Source of the DNA: Actinomycetota bacterium
GTDB taxonomy: Bacteria; Actinomycetota; Thermoleophilia; Miltoncostaeales; Miltoncostaeaceae
Assembly: GCA_947451735.1 (NCBI GenBank)
Contig: CANGAY010000001.1
Location: 1 to 18,172 of the forward strand
Reading direction: 5' to 3'
DNA: 18,172 bases
The position numbers were made by a program, and so were the translations under genes. Positions 7,783-15,409 of this stretch are shown here, piece after piece; the stretch's first letter is position 1, and every line of letters starts with the position of its first letter. The notes under the pieces were generated by a model. That model made no database searches. It worked only from the letters and a program-made list of their open reading frames with translations, and had not been told where the DNA came from.

Positions 7783-8538
7783 GTGTTCCCGACGCTCGGA
7801 TCAATCGGCCCCTTCACGTTCTACTCGTGGGGCCTCATGGCGGCCATCGCGGTGGTGTTCGCCGGCATCTTCCTGGCCATCGACCTGCGCCAGCGCGGAC
7901 TCGACCCGTCAAACGCCATCGAGATCGTGCTGGCCGCGGCCATCGGCGGCTTCCTGGGCGCCCGCATCTACTACGTGGTGGAGCACTGGGGCGAGCCCGG
8001 TGAGGGGCTGTTCTCGGGGTCCGGGCTCGTCTGGTACGGCGGCGTCGCCGGGGGCGTGATCGCCGTCATTCTCGTCGCGCTGTGGCGACGCATCCCGCTG
8101 GGCACCATGGCCAACGCCGCAGCGGCGCCCCTCGCGCTGGCCTATGCCATCGGGCGCATCGGCTGCCAGCTGGCGGGCGACGGCGACTACGGCCGCGCCA
8201 CCGACCTGCCCTGGGGCATGTCGTACCCCGACGGCACGGTTCCCACCACGCAGATCGTGCACCCCACACCGGTGTACGAGACCATCGCCATGCTGGTGGT
8301 GTTCTGGGTGCTCTGGCGCATGCGCGGGCGCCTCACCGCCCCGTGGTCGCTCTTCGGCCTGTATCTGGTGCTCGGGGGCATCGAGCGCCTGCTCGTTGAG
8401 TTCGTGCGCGCCACCCCCGTGACGTTCGCGGGAATGACGAATGCGCAGATCATCTCGGTGGTGCTCATCCTCATCGGCCTGCCACTGGTGTGGCGGGGCA
8501 TCAGGCAGGGCGGCGCACCGCCCCATGCACCGACCTAA
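7783..8538 (+). CDS. lgt: Prolipoprotein diacylglyceryl transferase family protein
   Basis: Lgt transfers diacylglyceryl from phosphatidylglycerol to the lipobox cysteine of prolipoproteins in the inner membrane. The 251-residue product has about seven hydrophobic segments and the family landmarks GAFLGAR-like GGFLGARIYY (55-64), GRIGCQLAGDGDYG (124-137), HPTPVYE (160-166) and ERLLVEF (201-207). R125, R202 and E206 align with the conserved arginines and glutamate. Two classical positions differ: Y85 in VWYGGVAGG stands where HGGL is usual, and C128 where the usual motif is GRIGN. These differences occur in a divergent Lgt-like subgroup as I remember it, so activity is likely but not certain. 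GTG 7783 is the start because a -10 box lies 7 bases upstream and the first residues match the family. Its stop overlaps that of the convergent adenosyltransferase gene. Confidence 0.85.
   Translation: MFPTLGSIGPFTFYSWGLMAAIAVVFAGIFLAIDLRQRGLDPSNAIEIVLAAAIGGFLGARIYYVVEHWGEPGEGLFSGSGLVWYGGVAGGVIAVILVALWRRIPLGTMANAAAAPLALAYAIGRIGCQLAGDGDYGRATDLPWGMSYPDGTVPTTQIVHPTPVYETIAMLVVFWVLWRMRGRLTAPWSLFGLYLVLGGIERLLVEFVRATPVTFAGMTNAQIISVVLILIGLPLVWRGIRQGGAPPHAPT
8535..8538. other. CTAA shared by two convergent stop codons
   Basis: TAA at 8536-8538 ends the plus-strand lgt-like gene. TAG on the minus strand (8537-8535) ends the cobalamin adenosyltransferase gene. This is the second overlapping-stop convergent pair in the window. 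Confidence 0.9.
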
Positions 8539-9119
8539 CCGGCCGAGGCCGCTCCGCTGCCCCCGCCGGGCACCCACAGCACATCGGGGCGTCCCACCGC
8601 GTGGTTGGCTCCACGGGCGAGGATGAAGAACAGGTCGGACAGCCGATTGAGGTAGGCGATGACGCACTCGCCGATCTCCTCGTGGTCCGACAGCATCACG
8701 GTTGCGCGCTCGGCGCGGCGGGCCACGGTGCGGGCCACGTGCAGGTGCGCGGCAGCCGCGGTGCCGCCGGGCAGCACGAAGCTGTCGAGCGGGGCCAGGG
8801 TGTCGTTCACCTCGTCGCACCACTGCTCGAGCACCGCCACGTGGTCACCCGTGATGCGCAGGTGCGACCCCTCGGCCGTCATCGGCACGGCGAGGTCGGC
8901 CCCCAGGTCGAACAGGTCGTTCTGGATGCGCCCCAGGCGGTCGTCCCAGCCCTGCGGCAGCTCCTGCAGCCGAACCACGCCCAGCACGGCGTTCAGCTCG
9001 TCCACCTCGCCATACGCGTTCACGCGCAGGTGGTCCTTGCGCACCAGGCTCATGTCGCCCAGGCGCGTGTCGCCCTGGTCGCCGGTGCGGGTGTAGATGC
9101 GTGTGAGGTGAACTCCCAT
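8535..9119 (-). CDS. PduO-type ATP:cob(I)alamin adenosyltransferase
   Basis: Transfers adenosine from ATP to cob(I)alamin to make the coenzyme B12 form. The 194-residue product has the N-terminal ATP-binding motif TRTGDQGDTRLGD (residues 10-22), then VNAYGEVDELNAVLG (33-47), LPGGTAAAAHLHVARTVARRAER (around 115-137) and YLNRLSDLFFILAR near 155-168. All are standard for the PduO/MMAB trimeric family, distinct from CobA/CobO. ATG 9119 is the start because the family motif begins a few residues later. Longer in-frame extension to 9281 would overlap the upstream gene with non-conserved sequence. A TAGTGT box 8 bases before the ATG suggests its own leaderless promoter, although it lies only 41 bases after the nucleotidyltransferase stop. 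No other B12 gene is present. Confidence 0.93.
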   Translation of the reverse strand: MGVHLTRIYTRTGDQGDTRLGDMSLVRKDHLRVNAYGEVDELNAVLGVVRLQELPQGWDDRLGRIQNDLFDLGADLAVPMTAEGSHLRITGDHVAVLEQWCDEVNDTLAPLDSFVLPGGTAAAAHLHVARTVARRAERATVMLSDHEEIGECVIAYLNRLSDLFFILARGANHAVGRPDVLWVPGGGSGAASAG

Positions 9120-9133
9120 CGCGCCGCACACTA
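9120..9133 (-). promoter_or_regulatory. Candidate -10 box for the adenosyltransferase gene
   Basis: On the minus strand TAGTGT (9133-9128) is followed by 8 bases and then ATG 9119. There is no Shine-Dalgarno sequence, and the -35 region is unconvincing. The spacing repeats the pattern seen before the lgt-like and M23 genes. Confidence 0.4.
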
Positions 9134-9160
9134 GACACCGGGGCGGTCGGCACGTGGGCA

Positions 9161-10585
9161 CTACGGGGCGGGCGGGTGCGTCTCGTTCCAGATGCGCGCG
9201 AAGCGCTCGGTGGCCACGCGATCGGCGAGGCGCCCCATCAGCTGCTCCTCGCGAATCGCGATGAGCAGCTCGGCCAGCCACGGGCCGGGCGCGCGACCCA
9301 GCATCTGCGCCAGTTCGGCCCCATCGATGGGCGACCGGATGGGCTCGCGCGACGTGATGGTCACGTGCGCTGCCAGCAGCTCGCGCGCCAGCGCCAGATG
9401 CCGCGTGATCTGAATCGGAGTGGTGCGCGGACCATCGGTGGCCAGGCGGTCGGCCACCGACAGCACGATGGCCTCCACGGGGTCGGGGGCAACCCGGCGC
9501 AGATAGCGGTCCTGCTGCGCAAGCGACAACGGCTGCCGGTGCACCATGAACCCCAGCACCAGGTGCTGGCGCACCCCATGCACCACGAAGTCGCGCAGGC
9601 GGTTGGACGTGCGCAGGTGCCGCATGAGGCCGTCGGCCATGTCGGCGCCCATCTGGTCGTGCCCGATGAACGTGACGCGCCCCTCGGGCGTCACCCCGCG
9701 CGTGGCGGCCTTCGCCATGTCGTGCAGCAGCGCGGTGATACGCAGCGCCTGCCCGCGGGTGAGGCCATCGGCCAGCGGCTCGGCGAGCGAGGTGGCTACC
9801 ACGTCGGCGTCACCGCGGAAGATCTCCCCGGGGTCACGCTCGATGGCCACCACGTTGCCGAGCACCTCCATGGTGTGCCCCAGCACGTCGAGGTGGTGGT
9901 ACTCGCTCTGGTCCACGCCGCGGCAGTCGTCCAGTTCGGGCACCAGCGCCGCGAGCCCGCCCACACCGTCGAACAGGTCGAGTACCGCCACCGGATCGTC
10001 GGCGCAGATGATGCGCGCGAACTCGTCCATCACCCGCTCCCCGGGGGCCTGGCGGATGGCGGGGGCGGCGACACGGGCGGCGTCGCGCGCCGACGGGTCA
10101 ATCGCGAAACCCATCTGGTGGGCGATGCGCGCAAGGCGCAGCACGCGCACCGGGTCGTCCAGCAGCGCCGAGGGCGACACCAGCGCGATACGGCCGGCCA
10201 CCAGATCGTCCAGGCCACCCGAGCGATCGATGATCGCCGCGTCCCCGGCCACGGGCAAGGCGAGGGCGTTCACCGTGAAGTCGCGGCGCGAGAGGTCCTC
10301 ATCGAGCGTGCCGCCCAGCACGGGCATCACATCCACCTGCCACGGCAGGGTGCCTCCGGTGAGCCGCCATGCGCCGAAGTCGCGCGACAACTGGAACCGG
10401 CTCGCCCCGTGCGCACGCGAGATGGCCTTCGCAGCGGCCTCGGGGTCGCCGTCCACCACCACGTCCACGTCGCTCACGTCACGCCCGGTGAGCGCATCGC
10501 GCAGGCACCCCCCGACGATCCATGCATCACCCGTGAGAGCCGCGAGCGGTTCGCGCAGCGCGATGGCGGCCTCGGGTGCGATCAC
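9161..10585 (-). CDS. CCA-adding tRNA nucleotidyltransferase / poly(A) polymerase family protein with HD domain
   Basis: Class II nucleotidyltransferase that adds or repairs the tRNA 3' CCA, or adds poly(A); family sequence does not separate these cleanly. The 474-residue product begins with the head motif IVGGCLRDALTG (GG 25-26, R29, D30), the metal-binding D39 and D41 in SDVDVVVDGD, and the hallmark RRDFTVNAL at 100-108. The neck follows with DDPVRVLRLARIAHQMGF (143-160). An HD-type phosphohydrolase domain covers ~225-370, with H288/D289 in LLHDMAK and H309/D310 in GHDQ. GTG 10585 overlaps the alr stop in GTGA, and the protein's family similarity begins right there. It is the last member of the overlapping minus-strand block. 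Its presence directly behind alr is unusual to me. Confidence 0.9.
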   Translation of the reverse strand: MIAPEAAIALREPLAALTGDAWIVGGCLRDALTGRDVSDVDVVVDGDPEAAAKAISRAHGASRFQLSRDFGAWRLTGGTLPWQVDVMPVLGGTLDEDLSRRDFTVNALALPVAGDAAIIDRSGGLDDLVAGRIALVSPSALLDDPVRVLRLARIAHQMGFAIDPSARDAARVAAPAIRQAPGERVMDEFARIICADDPVAVLDLFDGVGGLAALVPELDDCRGVDQSEYHHLDVLGHTMEVLGNVVAIERDPGEIFRGDADVVATSLAEPLADGLTRGQALRITALLHDMAKAATRGVTPEGRVTFIGHDQMGADMADGLMRHLRTSNRLRDFVVHGVRQHLVLGFMVHRQPLSLAQQDRYLRRVAPDPVEAIVLSVADRLATDGPRTTPIQITRHLALARELLAAHVTITSREPIRSPIDGAELAQMLGRAPGPWLAELLIAIREEQLMGRLADRVATERFARIWNETHPPAP

Positions 10586-11703
10586 CCCTCGTGCACCCGC
10601 GCCACGCGCGGGCTCACGGCGCACGTGACCTCGTACGAGATGGTGCCGCGCAGACGGGCGATCTCGTCGGCGGTGATGCGGTCGGTGCCCTGTGCGCCGA
10701 TGATCACCACCTCCTCCCCGCCCCGTTCGGTGGCCTCCGGCCCCAGGTCGACGGTGATGAGGTCCATCGACACGGTGCCCACCACGGGCACCCGGCGGCC
10801 ACCCACGAGCACCTCGCCGCGGTTGGACAGATCGCGGGCGAAGCCGTCGGCATACCCCACGGGGATGGTGCCGATCCACGTGCCGCGGGCGGCCCGCCAG
10901 GTGCGGCCGTACCCCACGCTCTCGCGCGATGCGAAGTGCTTCACCAGCGACAGGCGCGACGTCCACGCCATGACCGGCACCAGGTCGTCGGCGGTGGGGT
11001 CGCCCCCGAAGGGCGAGCAGCCGTAGAGCGCGATGCCACAGCGCACCATGTCGAGGCAGGCGCCGGCGTCGCGCAGCGTGCCGGCGCTGTTGGCGGCATG
11101 CACGGTGATGCCCGGAAACCGCTGCCGGAACGCCGGCACGATGGCCTTGAACCGCACCAGCTGCTCGCGCATGAAACCCGCGTCGGGGCCATCAATGGTG
11201 TCGGCGGTGGCGAAGTGCGTCATGAGCCCCACCACCGACGCCCCCGCGGCCTCGGCGGCCTCGGCGAGGGCGAGGGCGTCGCCCGTGGGCACGCCCAGGC
11301 GCCCCATGCCGGTGTCCACCTCGATGTGCACGCGTGGCGCATCTGCGGGCCCGCAGGCCTGCATCAGGCGATCAAGCGCGGCCCGGTCGCTCACGGCCAC
11401 CTCACAGCGCTGCCGAAGCGCACGGGTGCAGGCCGACTCGGTGAGCGGGCTCATGATGAGGATGGTGACGTCGTCGAGGCCGGCCAGGCGCAGCTGCTCG
11501 GCCTCCTCCACGCTGGCCACGGCGAGGCTGGCGGCCCCGCCGGCAAGGGCCGCACGAGCGCACTCGGGGGCGCCGTGCCCGTAGGCGTCGGCCTTCACCA
11601 CGGCCATCAGCGATGCGTCGCCGGCCGCGCGGTCGAGGCGCGCGGCGTTGTGGCGCAGCGCCGTCAGGTCGATGCGCGCGATTGATCGTGCGTCGCTGCT
11701 CAT
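10582..11703 (-). CDS. alr: Alanine racemase
   Basis: PLP-dependent interconversion of L- and D-alanine, supplying D-Ala for peptidoglycan. The 373-residue product has the PLP lysine K37 in AVVKADAYGHG and the second catalytic residue Y265 in SVGYGRTW. Other landmarks are EVDTGMGRLG (128-137), HAANSAGTL (202-210), RCGIALYGCSPF (221-232) and the C-terminal-domain motif VGTVSMDLITVD. Both domains (TIM barrel, then beta domain) are complete. The ATG overlaps the nnr stop in ATGA. A GGAGG at 11718-11714 on the minus strand lies 10 bases upstream. The downstream nucleotidyltransferase gene overlaps the alr stop, so these are probably co-translated. Confidence 0.96.
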   Translation of the reverse strand: MSSDARSIARIDLTALRHNAARLDRAAGDASLMAVVKADAYGHGAPECARAALAGGAASLAVASVEEAEQLRLAGLDDVTILIMSPLTESACTRALRQRCEVAVSDRAALDRLMQACGPADAPRVHIEVDTGMGRLGVPTGDALALAEAAEAAGASVVGLMTHFATADTIDGPDAGFMREQLVRFKAIVPAFRQRFPGITVHAANSAGTLRDAGACLDMVRCGIALYGCSPFGGDPTADDLVPVMAWTSRLSLVKHFASRESVGYGRTWRAARGTWIGTIPVGYADGFARDLSNRGEVLVGGRRVPVVGTVSMDLITVDLGPEATERGGEEVVIIGAQGTDRITADEIARLRGTISYEVTCAVSPRVARVHEG

Positions 11704-13187
11704 ACCGCGCGTGCCTCCGGAAGCACCTCGCTGATGTCGCTGGCGATGGTGCCATCCCCGCGCCCCGCCAGCACGCCGGCACGTGCGTGCAGCGCCGCGC
11801 CCGCCACGGCCGCCGCGCGAGCACCCATACCCCGGGCCAACAGCGCCGCGATGACGCCGGTGAGCACGTCGCCCGAACCGGCGGTGGCAAGCGCGGGCGT
11901 GCCGCCCTCGATGACCACGGGCGGGCGGCCCGGGGCGGCGATGACGGTTCCCGGGCCCTTCAGCAGTGCCACGTGCCCCGATCGCTCGGCCAGTTGCGCC
12001 GCCGAGTGCAGGCGGGCCGCCTCCACCTCGGCGCGCGACACGCCCAGCAGGCGGGCGGCCTCGCCGCAGTGCGGCGTGATGACGGTGGCATGTGGGCGCG
12101 CACGCAGGCGCGCGAGGTCGCTGCCCAGATGCCAGAGGCCGTCCGCATCGAGCACCAGGGGCTGCCGGATGCCGGCGATGAGGTCGTGCACCAGGCCGGT
12201 GGTCACATCGTCGCGCCCGAGTCCGGGGCCGAGTGCCACCGCCGCCACCCGCGCCAGCTGCCGGTCGATCTCGTCGCGGTCGTTGCCCGAGATCATCACC
12301 TCGGGCGTCCATGCGGCCACCTCGGCGCGCACCGACGGCGGCACGCAGCCCACCACGATGCCGGCGCCCGATCGCAGCGCGGCGCGGGTGCACAGGCGTG
12401 CAGCACCGCTCATACCCGGGGCACCGGCGATCACCAGCACCCCGCCGGCCGCGTACTTGTCGTCATCATCCGCGCGGGGCGGGATTGCCGCGATGGCGCC
12501 ATCCCCGGCGAGCCACGCCGCAGGCTCGGGCCGCAGGTCGCGCGGAATGCCGATGTCGGCCACCACCACGCGGCCCGCATGCCCGCGCCCGGGCGCCACG
12601 TGAAGGCCCGGCATGTCGCCCGCGAAGGTGATGGTCACCTGGGCCCGCAGGGCATCACCGTCAATGCGCCCGGTGTCGGCGTCCACCCCGGTGGGCACGT
12701 CGAGGGCCACCACCGGCGCGCCGGACGCGATGACGGCGGCCACCACATCGCCGATGCCACCCCGTGGGGCACCGGTCGTGCCCGTGCCGAGCATCGCGTC
12801 GATCACGATCGCCTGCCCGGTTGCGATGTCGCCGGGCTCGGCGGTGATCACCGGAATGCCCATGGCCTCCGCTCGGTCGGCCATGGCAATGGCGTCGGGC
12901 GTCTCGGGTCGGCGCCCCCCGGGAAGGGCGATGGTCACATCCCATCCGGCCTCGGCCAGATGGCGTGCCACCACCCAGCCGTCGCCACCGTTGTTGCCCG
13001 GGCCGGCCAGCACGAGCGCGTTGGAGCCCGGCGGGAAGGTCGCGAGGATCTCGCGCGACGCGGCGAGGCCGGCCGTCTCCATGAGCCGCTCGCCCGGAAT
13101 ACCGCCCGTGATGGCGCGCGCGTCCGCGTCGCGCAGCGCGGCGGAGTCGAACAGCGGTGTGAGGCCCGGCATGGTCACGCCGCACAT
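11700..13187 (-). CDS. nnr: Bifunctional NAD(P)H-hydrate epimerase and ADP-dependent dehydratase
   Basis: Repairs hydrated, dead NADHX and NADPHX. The N-terminal epimerase domain (YjeF_N, ~residues 8-215) interconverts R and S forms. The C-terminal kinase-like domain (~225-495) dehydrates the S form. Visible motifs are GPGNNGGDG (62-70), DAMLGTGTTG and ALDVPTGVD for the epimerase. For the dehydratase they are VLVIAGAPGMSGAA, LGPGLGRDD, VLDADGLW, ITPHCGEAARLLG, LLKGPGTV and ATAGSGDVLTG (433-443, with D440). The length of 495 matches fused NnrDE proteins. I give ATG 13187. GTG 13178 is a good alternative because AGGA lies 8 bases before it, and ATG 13172 is also possible. It overlaps alr and follows acpS by 15 bases. 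Confidence 0.94.
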   Translation of the reverse strand: MCGVTMPGLTPLFDSAALRDADARAITGGIPGERLMETAGLAASREILATFPPGSNALVLAGPGNNGGDGWVVARHLAEAGWDVTIALPGGRRPETPDAIAMADRAEAMGIPVITAEPGDIATGQAIVIDAMLGTGTTGAPRGGIGDVVAAVIASGAPVVALDVPTGVDADTGRIDGDALRAQVTITFAGDMPGLHVAPGRGHAGRVVVADIGIPRDLRPEPAAWLAGDGAIAAIPPRADDDDKYAAGGVLVIAGAPGMSGAARLCTRAALRSGAGIVVGCVPPSVRAEVAAWTPEVMISGNDRDEIDRQLARVAAVALGPGLGRDDVTTGLVHDLIAGIRQPLVLDADGLWHLGSDLARLRARPHATVITPHCGEAARLLGVSRAEVEAARLHSAAQLAERSGHVALLKGPGTVIAAPGRPPVVIEGGTPALATAGSGDVLTGVIAALLARGMGARAAAVAGAALHARAGVLAGRGDGTIASDISEVLPEARAV

Positions 13188-13202
13188 CCTATTGACGCGG
13201 CG

Positions 13203-13574
13203 CTACGCCCCGCGCAGGATGGCCACCGCGGCGGCCATGCCACGCGAATGGGTCACCGACAGCAGCACCTCCACCACGCCCATGTCGGCGGCGCGCCTGA
13301 GGCAGCGCCCGGTGAGAATGGCCGTCGGGGCCCCGCGACCGCGCACCATCTCGGCCTCCTGCCAGCGGGTCATGCCGATGCCGAGCGCCTTGCCCACGGC
13401 CTCCTTGGCCGCGAAGCGCGCGGCGAAGTGCTGCGGCGGGTACTTGCGCGACAGGCAGTACGCGCGCTCGGCCTCGGTGAAACAGCGCTCCGCGAACCTG
13501 GGCTGGCGCTCGAGCACCGCGGCCACGCGGTCGATCTCGATGAGGTCGATGCCGACGCCCAGGACCTCGGCCAT
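13203..13574 (-). CDS. acpS: Holo-[acyl-carrier-protein] synthase
   Basis: Transfers 4'-phosphopantetheine from CoA to the serine of acyl carrier protein, activating fatty acid synthesis. The 123-residue length is typical. Both Mg2+-binding signature regions are present: VGIDLIEIDRV with D10, and RFAAKEAVGKALG with E59. The C-terminal VTHSRGMAAAVAIL matches the family's SHeRgyA-like segment. ATG 13574 begins 4 bases after the glmS stop. The usual opening (MAEVLGVGIDLIEI) confirms the start; longer in-frame sequence upstream would lie inside glmS. The position between glmS and nnr is a familiar actinobacterial arrangement. Confidence 0.95.
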   Translation of the reverse strand: MAEVLGVGIDLIEIDRVAAVLERQPRFAERCFTEAERAYCLSRKYPPQHFAARFAAKEAVGKALGIGMTRWQEAEMVRGRGAPTAILTGRCLRRAADMGVVEVLLSVTHSRGMAAAVAILRGA

Positions 13575-13578
13575 CAGA

Positions 13579-15408
13579 TCACTCGACCGTGACGGTCTTG
13601 GCGAGGTTGCGCGGCTGGTCCACATTGAGGCCGCGGGCGCGGGCCACCGCGTAGGCGAACAGCTGCAGCGGCACCACGGCGAGTACCGACGACAGCAGCG
13701 GCAGCGTGCGGGGCACGAACAGCACGTCGTCCGCGTGCTCGGCGATCTCCTCGTTGCCCTCGGTGGCAACGGCGATGACCTGTGCACCGCGGGCGCGCAC
13801 CTCCTGGATGTTCGACACGACCTTGTCGAACACGTGGCCGTCGGTGGCGACCACCACCACGGGCGAGCCGTCGTCGAGCAGCGCGATTGGGCCGTGCTTC
13901 ATCTCACCGGCCGGATAGGCCTCGGTGGGCACGTACGAGATCTCCTTGAGCTTCAGCGCGCCCTCGTACGACACGGGCATGCCCACGTGGCGCCCGAGAT
14001 ACAGGAAGAACGGCCGCTCGGCGTACTTCTCGCCCGCCGCGATGGCCGCGTCGGCCGCGGGAGATGCCAGGTAGTCGGCCACCAGGCCCGGCAGCCTGCG
14101 GATGTCCTCGCCAAGGTCGGCGACGCCCGACCCCGTGAGGGTGTGGCGCACCTGCCCCAGCTTGAGGGCCAGCAGCGCAAGGGCCATCACCTGGGCCACA
14201 TGGGTCTTGGTGGCGGCCACGCCGATCTCGAGGCCCGCACGGGTATACAGCACGCCGTCGGCGTCGCGCACGGCCTGCGAACCCATGATGTTGGTGAGCG
14301 CCACCACGTGGGCGCCGCGCTCACGCGCCACGCGCATGGCGGCGAGGGTGTCGGCCGTCTCGCCGCTCTGGGTGATGCCGATCACCAGATCGCCGGGGCC
14401 GGCCAGGCACGTGCGGTAGCGGTACTCGCTGGCCACCTCCACGTGCACGGGGATGCGCGCCCAGTCCTCGATGAGGTAGCGCCCCACCAGGCCGGCGTGG
14501 AACGAGGTGCCGCACGCGACGATGTGGATGCGTTCCACGCGGGCGAGTGCGGCGTCGTCCAGACCGATGCCGTCGAGCGTGACGGTGCCGTCCCGGGCCA
14601 GGCGGTCGCCAATGGTGTCGTTGAGGGCATCCGGCTGCTCGTGGATCTCCTTGAGCATGAAGGTGTCGAAGCCGCCCTTCTCGGCGGCGTCGGCGTCCCA
14701 GTCAACCGTGGCGGGGTCGCGCGAGACCACCGTGTCGCCGTCGAGGATGGTGATGGCCCCGGCCTCGAGCACCACGATCTCGCCGGTCTCGATCTCGAGC
14801 GTCTCGCGGGTCTCGGGCAGGAACGCCGGAATGGCGGACGCGATGAACAGCTCGCCCTCCCCCACGCCCACGACCATGGGGCACTCGCGGCGTGCGGCCA
14901 CCAGGCGGCCCGGCTCGTCGGCCGACGCGGCCACGAACGCGAAGTGACCCTCCAACTCCCCGATCACGGCGCGCACGGCCTGCACCAGGTCGCCGGCGTA
15001 GTGCTTGGCGATGAGATGCGGGATGACCTCGGTGTCGGTCTCGCTGAGGAACACCACACCCTCGTCCTGCAGCGCGCTGCGAAGGCGCGCGTAGTTCTCG
15101 ATGATGCCGTTCATCACCACCGAGATACGGCCGCTGGCGTCGGCGTGCGGGTGCGCGTTGGCCTCGGTGACGCGGCCGTGCGTGGCCCAGCGGGTGTGGC
15201 CCATGCCGGCGGTCGCCGTGGACGTGCTGCCGGCGGCGGCCTTGCGCAGCTCGGCCAGATTGCCCACCGCGCGCACCGTGGTGAAGCCCGAATCGTCGAT
15301 CAGCACCATGCCCGCTGAGTCGTAACCGCGGTACTCGAGGCGCTCGAGTCCGCCGAGGATGAGCTCCTCGCAGGGGCGCGACCCGACGTATCCGATGATG
15401 CCGCACAT
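13579..15408 (-). CDS. glmS: Glutamine-fructose-6-phosphate aminotransferase (isomerizing)
   Basis: Makes glucosamine-6-phosphate from fructose-6-phosphate and glutamine, the first committed step to UDP-GlcNAc. The 609-residue product begins MCGIIGYVG, with C2 as the glutaminase nucleophile. LEYRGYDSAGM and the NGIIENYA region are also typical. Two SIS sugar-isomerase domains follow, with VACGTSFHAGL and ITQSGETADT in the first. The protein ends in AKTVTVE, the conserved tail with active-site lysine K604. The ATG lies one base after the glmM stop, with AAGGGGG about 8 bases upstream inside glmM. With no leader, the glmS ribozyme of Firmicutes is absent; control most likely acts on the whole block. 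Product flows to GlmM, encoded just upstream. Confidence 0.97.
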   Translation of the reverse strand: MCGIIGYVGSRPCEELILGGLERLEYRGYDSAGMVLIDDSGFTTVRAVGNLAELRKAAAGSTSTATAGMGHTRWATHGRVTEANAHPHADASGRISVVMNGIIENYARLRSALQDEGVVFLSETDTEVIPHLIAKHYAGDLVQAVRAVIGELEGHFAFVAASADEPGRLVAARRECPMVVGVGEGELFIASAIPAFLPETRETLEIETGEIVVLEAGAITILDGDTVVSRDPATVDWDADAAEKGGFDTFMLKEIHEQPDALNDTIGDRLARDGTVTLDGIGLDDAALARVERIHIVACGTSFHAGLVGRYLIEDWARIPVHVEVASEYRYRTCLAGPGDLVIGITQSGETADTLAAMRVARERGAHVVALTNIMGSQAVRDADGVLYTRAGLEIGVAATKTHVAQVMALALLALKLGQVRHTLTGSGVADLGEDIRRLPGLVADYLASPAADAAIAAGEKYAERPFFLYLGRHVGMPVSYEGALKLKEISYVPTEAYPAGEMKHGPIALLDDGSPVVVVATDGHVFDKVVSNIQEVRARGAQVIAVATEGNEEIAEHADDVLFVPRTLPLLSSVLAVVPLQLFAYAVARARGLNVDQPRNLAKTVTVE

Positions 15409-15409
15409 G

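Noticed and set aside
9176..11026. Long open frame on the plus strand opposite the nucleotidyltransferase and alr genes
   Set aside because: Composition is that of a high-GC shadow frame, with no motifs. The minus strand carries two well-supported genes here.
12613..15318. Very long open frame (901 codons) on the plus strand opposite nnr, acpS and glmS
   Set aside because: Its translation has no recognisable domain and is rich in His, Arg, Gly and Ala, as expected from the complement of high-GC genes. The opposite strand encodes clear, complete enzymes.
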